DNA from: Puniceicoccales bacterium
GTDB taxonomy: Bacteria; Verrucomicrobiota; Verrucomicrobiia; Opitutales; JAIRKQ01
Assembly: GCA_031258795.1 (NCBI GenBank)
Contig: JAIRMI010000073.1
Location: 1-8,004, forward strand
Reading direction: 5' to 3'
DNA: 8,004 bases
The notes under the pieces were generated by a model that saw only the letters and a program-made list of their open reading frames with translations, did no database searches and had not been told where the DNA came from. Of this stretch, positions 6,435-8,004 are shown one piece after another. The position numbers and the translations under genes were made by a program. Within the stretch, counting starts at the first letter, position 1. Each line of letters begins with the position of its first letter.

Positions 6435-7157
6435 CTAAAGAATATTTTTGCCATGACAGATGTTTTTGCCCAAAAAGCACTTGGCGCGCTCGGAGTGGGG
6501 GTTTGTGAAAAATTCCTTGGCCTCGCGGTCTTCGATAATATTACCATTATCTAAAAATATGACATGGGTTGCAATTCGCCGTGCCATGGAAAGGTCGTGT
6601 GTAACGACGATAATTGGCATACCCGTTGTGGACAAAATTCGTATGGTATCGACAACATCGCGCGTAATTTCCGGATCTAGGGCTGAAGTCGGTTCGTCGA
6701 ACAGCAATATTTTCGGCTCCATAACAATAGTTCTGGCAATTGCAACGCGCTGCTTTTGCCCGCCGGAAAGACTCGATGGATAACTGCTTAGCTTGTCACT
6801 TAATCCAAATTTTTCCAAGCTTTCAGCGGCAATGCCATATGCCCGTTCCTTGGAGTATTTTTTCACTTTTCGTAGAGCGTAGGCAACATTGTCGATAGCA
6901 GTGAAATGATTGAAAAGAGAGCAACCCTGGGGAACAAGGCCAAAACAGTGTGTGTTTCTATGAATTTTGTGATTGTTTATTAGAATATTGCCACTGAAGC
7001 GTCCTTCCAACCCGCACAGTATCCTCAAAATTGTTGTTTTTCCCGCACCGGATCCACCAATTATGGTATAAATTTCACCGGGCAAAACCTTGAAAGAAAT
7101 ATCGCTCAAAATCGTATTTTCACCGATGCTGCAGCTTAACTTGTTTATTTCTAGCAT
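6435..7157 (-). CDS. glnQ: Polar amino acid ABC transporter, ATP-binding protein
   Basis: The cytoplasmic ATPase that powers uptake of polar amino acids. The 240 residues carry Walker A GGSGAGKTT (34-42), Q-loop Gln77 in GLVPQG, ABC signature LSGGQKQR (130-137), Walker B ILLFDEP (150-156), D-loop SALD (158-161) and switch His187 in VVTHD, all intact and in order. Length and motifs fit the GlnQ/HisP/ArtP group. The start codon overlaps the end of the permease gene by 7 bases, so the two are probably translationally coupled. A nuclease gene follows after 15 bases. The substrate (glutamine, arginine or another polar amino acid) cannot be read from this subunit, so the symbol reflects the family. 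Confidence 0.94.
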   Translation of the reverse strand: MLEINKLSCSIGENTILSDISFKVLPGEIYTIIGGSGAGKTTILRILCGLEGRFSGNILINNHKIHRNTHCFGLVPQGCSLFNHFTAIDNVAYALRKVKKYSKERAYGIAAESLEKFGLSDKLSSYPSSLSGGQKQRVAIARTIVMEPKILLFDEPTSALDPEITRDVVDTIRILSTTGMPIIVVTHDLSMARRIATHVIFLDNGNIIEDREAKEFFTNPHSERAKCFLGKNICHGKNIL

Positions 7158-7804
7158 GGTAGCTTCTTTTCGATGAATTTAGCAAGGGCACTTAAAACCA
7201 GAACTAGGGCGTAATAGCACAGCCCCGCAACAAGCAAAGGCTCGAGATACAAATAATGTTCGCTGGCAACTATGTGTGCGCGCCGCAGCAAATCGGCTTC
7301 TCCGATCACAGACACTAAGGCCGATTCCTTCAGGAGATCGATCATTTCATTAACGAGTGACGGGAGCACATTGCGAATTGCCTGAGGAAAAATGATATCC
7401 CTCATTATTTGCAACTTTGAACAACCGAGCACCTTTGCCACTTCATATTGTCCGTGGTCAACACTTTTAATCCCCGCACGAATAATTTCCGATACGTAGG
7501 CGGAAGAGTTGAGTGAAAAGGCAATAATTCCCGCCGCAAAGGCTGAAATGCAGACGCCCAAAACTTGTGGAATCGCAAAATATATTATAAATAATTGGAG
7601 AAGTAGGGGAGTGCCCCGGAAAATTGAGGTGTAAAAAGCTCCAAATAGGCGAAGGAATCGATTATTTGAAACTTTCACCGTTGCTAAAATCGTTCCACCA
7701 AAGAATCCAAAGATGACACCAATTACGGCGTAAGCCAAAGTAACACCCACACCGCTTAAAATATACGGAATTTCATCATAAATCTGCCGAAACCCATCAA
7801 GCAT
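7151..7804 (-). CDS. glnP: Polar amino acid ABC transporter, permease
   Basis: Inner-membrane channel subunit of the His/Glu/Gln/Arg family. The 217 residues contain hydrophobic segments at about 15-41, 60-84, 85-106 and 187-211, with others less clear between. SIFRGTPLLLQLFIIYF (60-76) is typical of the family. The cytoplasmic EAA loop that docks on the ATPase is at about 120-142 (YEVAKVLGCSKLQIMRDIIF, then PQA). Length is normal for the group. The ATG at 7804 lies 9 bases after the stop of the solute-binding protein gene, and the gene overlaps the ATPase gene by 7 bases, so all three form one transport operon. It probably works as a homodimer, as no second permease gene is seen here. The exact substrate is unresolved. 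Confidence 0.94.
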   Translation of the reverse strand: MLDGFRQIYDEIPYILSGVGVTLAYAVIGVIFGFFGGTILATVKVSNNRFLRLFGAFYTSIFRGTPLLLQLFIIYFAIPQVLGVCISAFAAGIIAFSLNSSAYVSEIIRAGIKSVDHGQYEVAKVLGCSKLQIMRDIIFPQAIRNVLPSLVNEMIDLLKESALVSVIGEADLLRRAHIVASEHYLYLEPLLVAGLCYYALVLVLSALAKFIEKKLPC

Positions 7805-7813
7805 TTGTAAAGC

Positions 7814-8004
7814 TTATTTCGAAATTCCCCACTTCTCTTCCAGCCCCGATATTTTTTTCTCACTTATTAATTCGTTTATTATGCGATTAACTTCTTCCAC
7901 AAGGGTGGATTTCTTTGGAAAAGCGATGGCAAAGGAATCCTCAAATTTCAATTTGTAGAAAGTTAAATTGTCGTTTTGGCGAACTATGGCCTTAGCTTCT
8001 TGAA
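7814..8004 (-). CDS. Amino acid ABC transporter solute-binding protein, C-terminal part
   Basis: An open frame entering from the right edge encodes 62 residues ending in a TAA at 7814-7816. It reads QEAKAIVRQNDNLTFYKLKF, then AIAFPKKSTLVEEVNRIIN and GLEEKWGISK. FPK(K/G)S.LV..VN followed by a Trp-containing C-terminus is the end of family-3 periplasmic binding proteins (as in GlnH, ArtJ and HisJ). The permease gene starts 9 bases later, which supports a binding-protein role for this importer. The N-terminus, signal peptide, ligand-binding residues and the operon promoter lie outside the window. Confidence 0.85.
   Translation of the reverse strand, partial: QEAKAIVRQNDNLTFYKLKFEDSFAIAFPKKSTLVEEVNRIINELISEKKISGLEEKWGISK

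Noticed and set aside
6460..6783. 107-codon open frame on the plus strand
   Set aside because: Antisense to the ABC ATPase gene with its complete motif set.

Overview
The window looks like a piece of a reduced, AT-rich genome of an intracellular or otherwise host-restricted bacterium. An alphaproteobacterium of the Rickettsiales/Holosporales kind is my best guess. The AddB-like nuclease and a Tgt close in length and motifs to the Zymomonas enzyme support this, together with sparse Shine-Dalgarno sequences and decayed insertion sequences. The taxon is an inference; nothing here fixes it.

Left third (1-2570), a graveyard of mobile DNA with no intact gene. Two fragments of the same IS630-family transposase lie side by side on the minus strand. 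One (1-431) runs off the left edge. The other (about 432-990) is an internally deleted element whose two ends are still recognisable. Next come about 290 bases without a gene, then the 3' half of a tRNA-Val(UAC) ending in an encoded CCA (1284-1333), then about 390 bases with nothing recognisable. An IS982-family transposase pseudogene on the plus strand (about 1721-2553) still shows its D-D-E residues but is broken by stops and frameshifts. It stops just short of the 3' end of tgt.

Middle (2571-4570), two RNA-modification genes that diverge from a 95-base gap. tgt (minus strand) encodes tRNA-guanine transglycosylase with eukaryote-like substitutions in the base-specificity loop, which suggests queuine salvage. 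An RsuA/RluB-family pseudouridine synthase is on the plus strand. A candidate tgt promoter lies in the gap.

Right half (4584-8004), one tightly packed minus-strand operon. In transcription order it holds the C-terminus of a family-3 solute-binding protein (cut by the window edge), a polar amino acid ABC permease, its ATPase (overlapping the permease by 7 bases), and, 15 bases on, a 611-residue AddB-like protein. The first three make an amino acid importer, plausible for uptake from a host. The fourth has an intact RecB-type nuclease domain but lacks the usual N-terminal helicase-like half of AddB. The operon converges on the pseudouridine synthase gene with 13 bases between stop codons.

I see no clear novel multi-gene system. 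The points most worth checking are the Tgt specificity loop and missing tail, the shortened AddB, the tRNA 3' half as a possible attachment site, and the structure of the IS630 pair.
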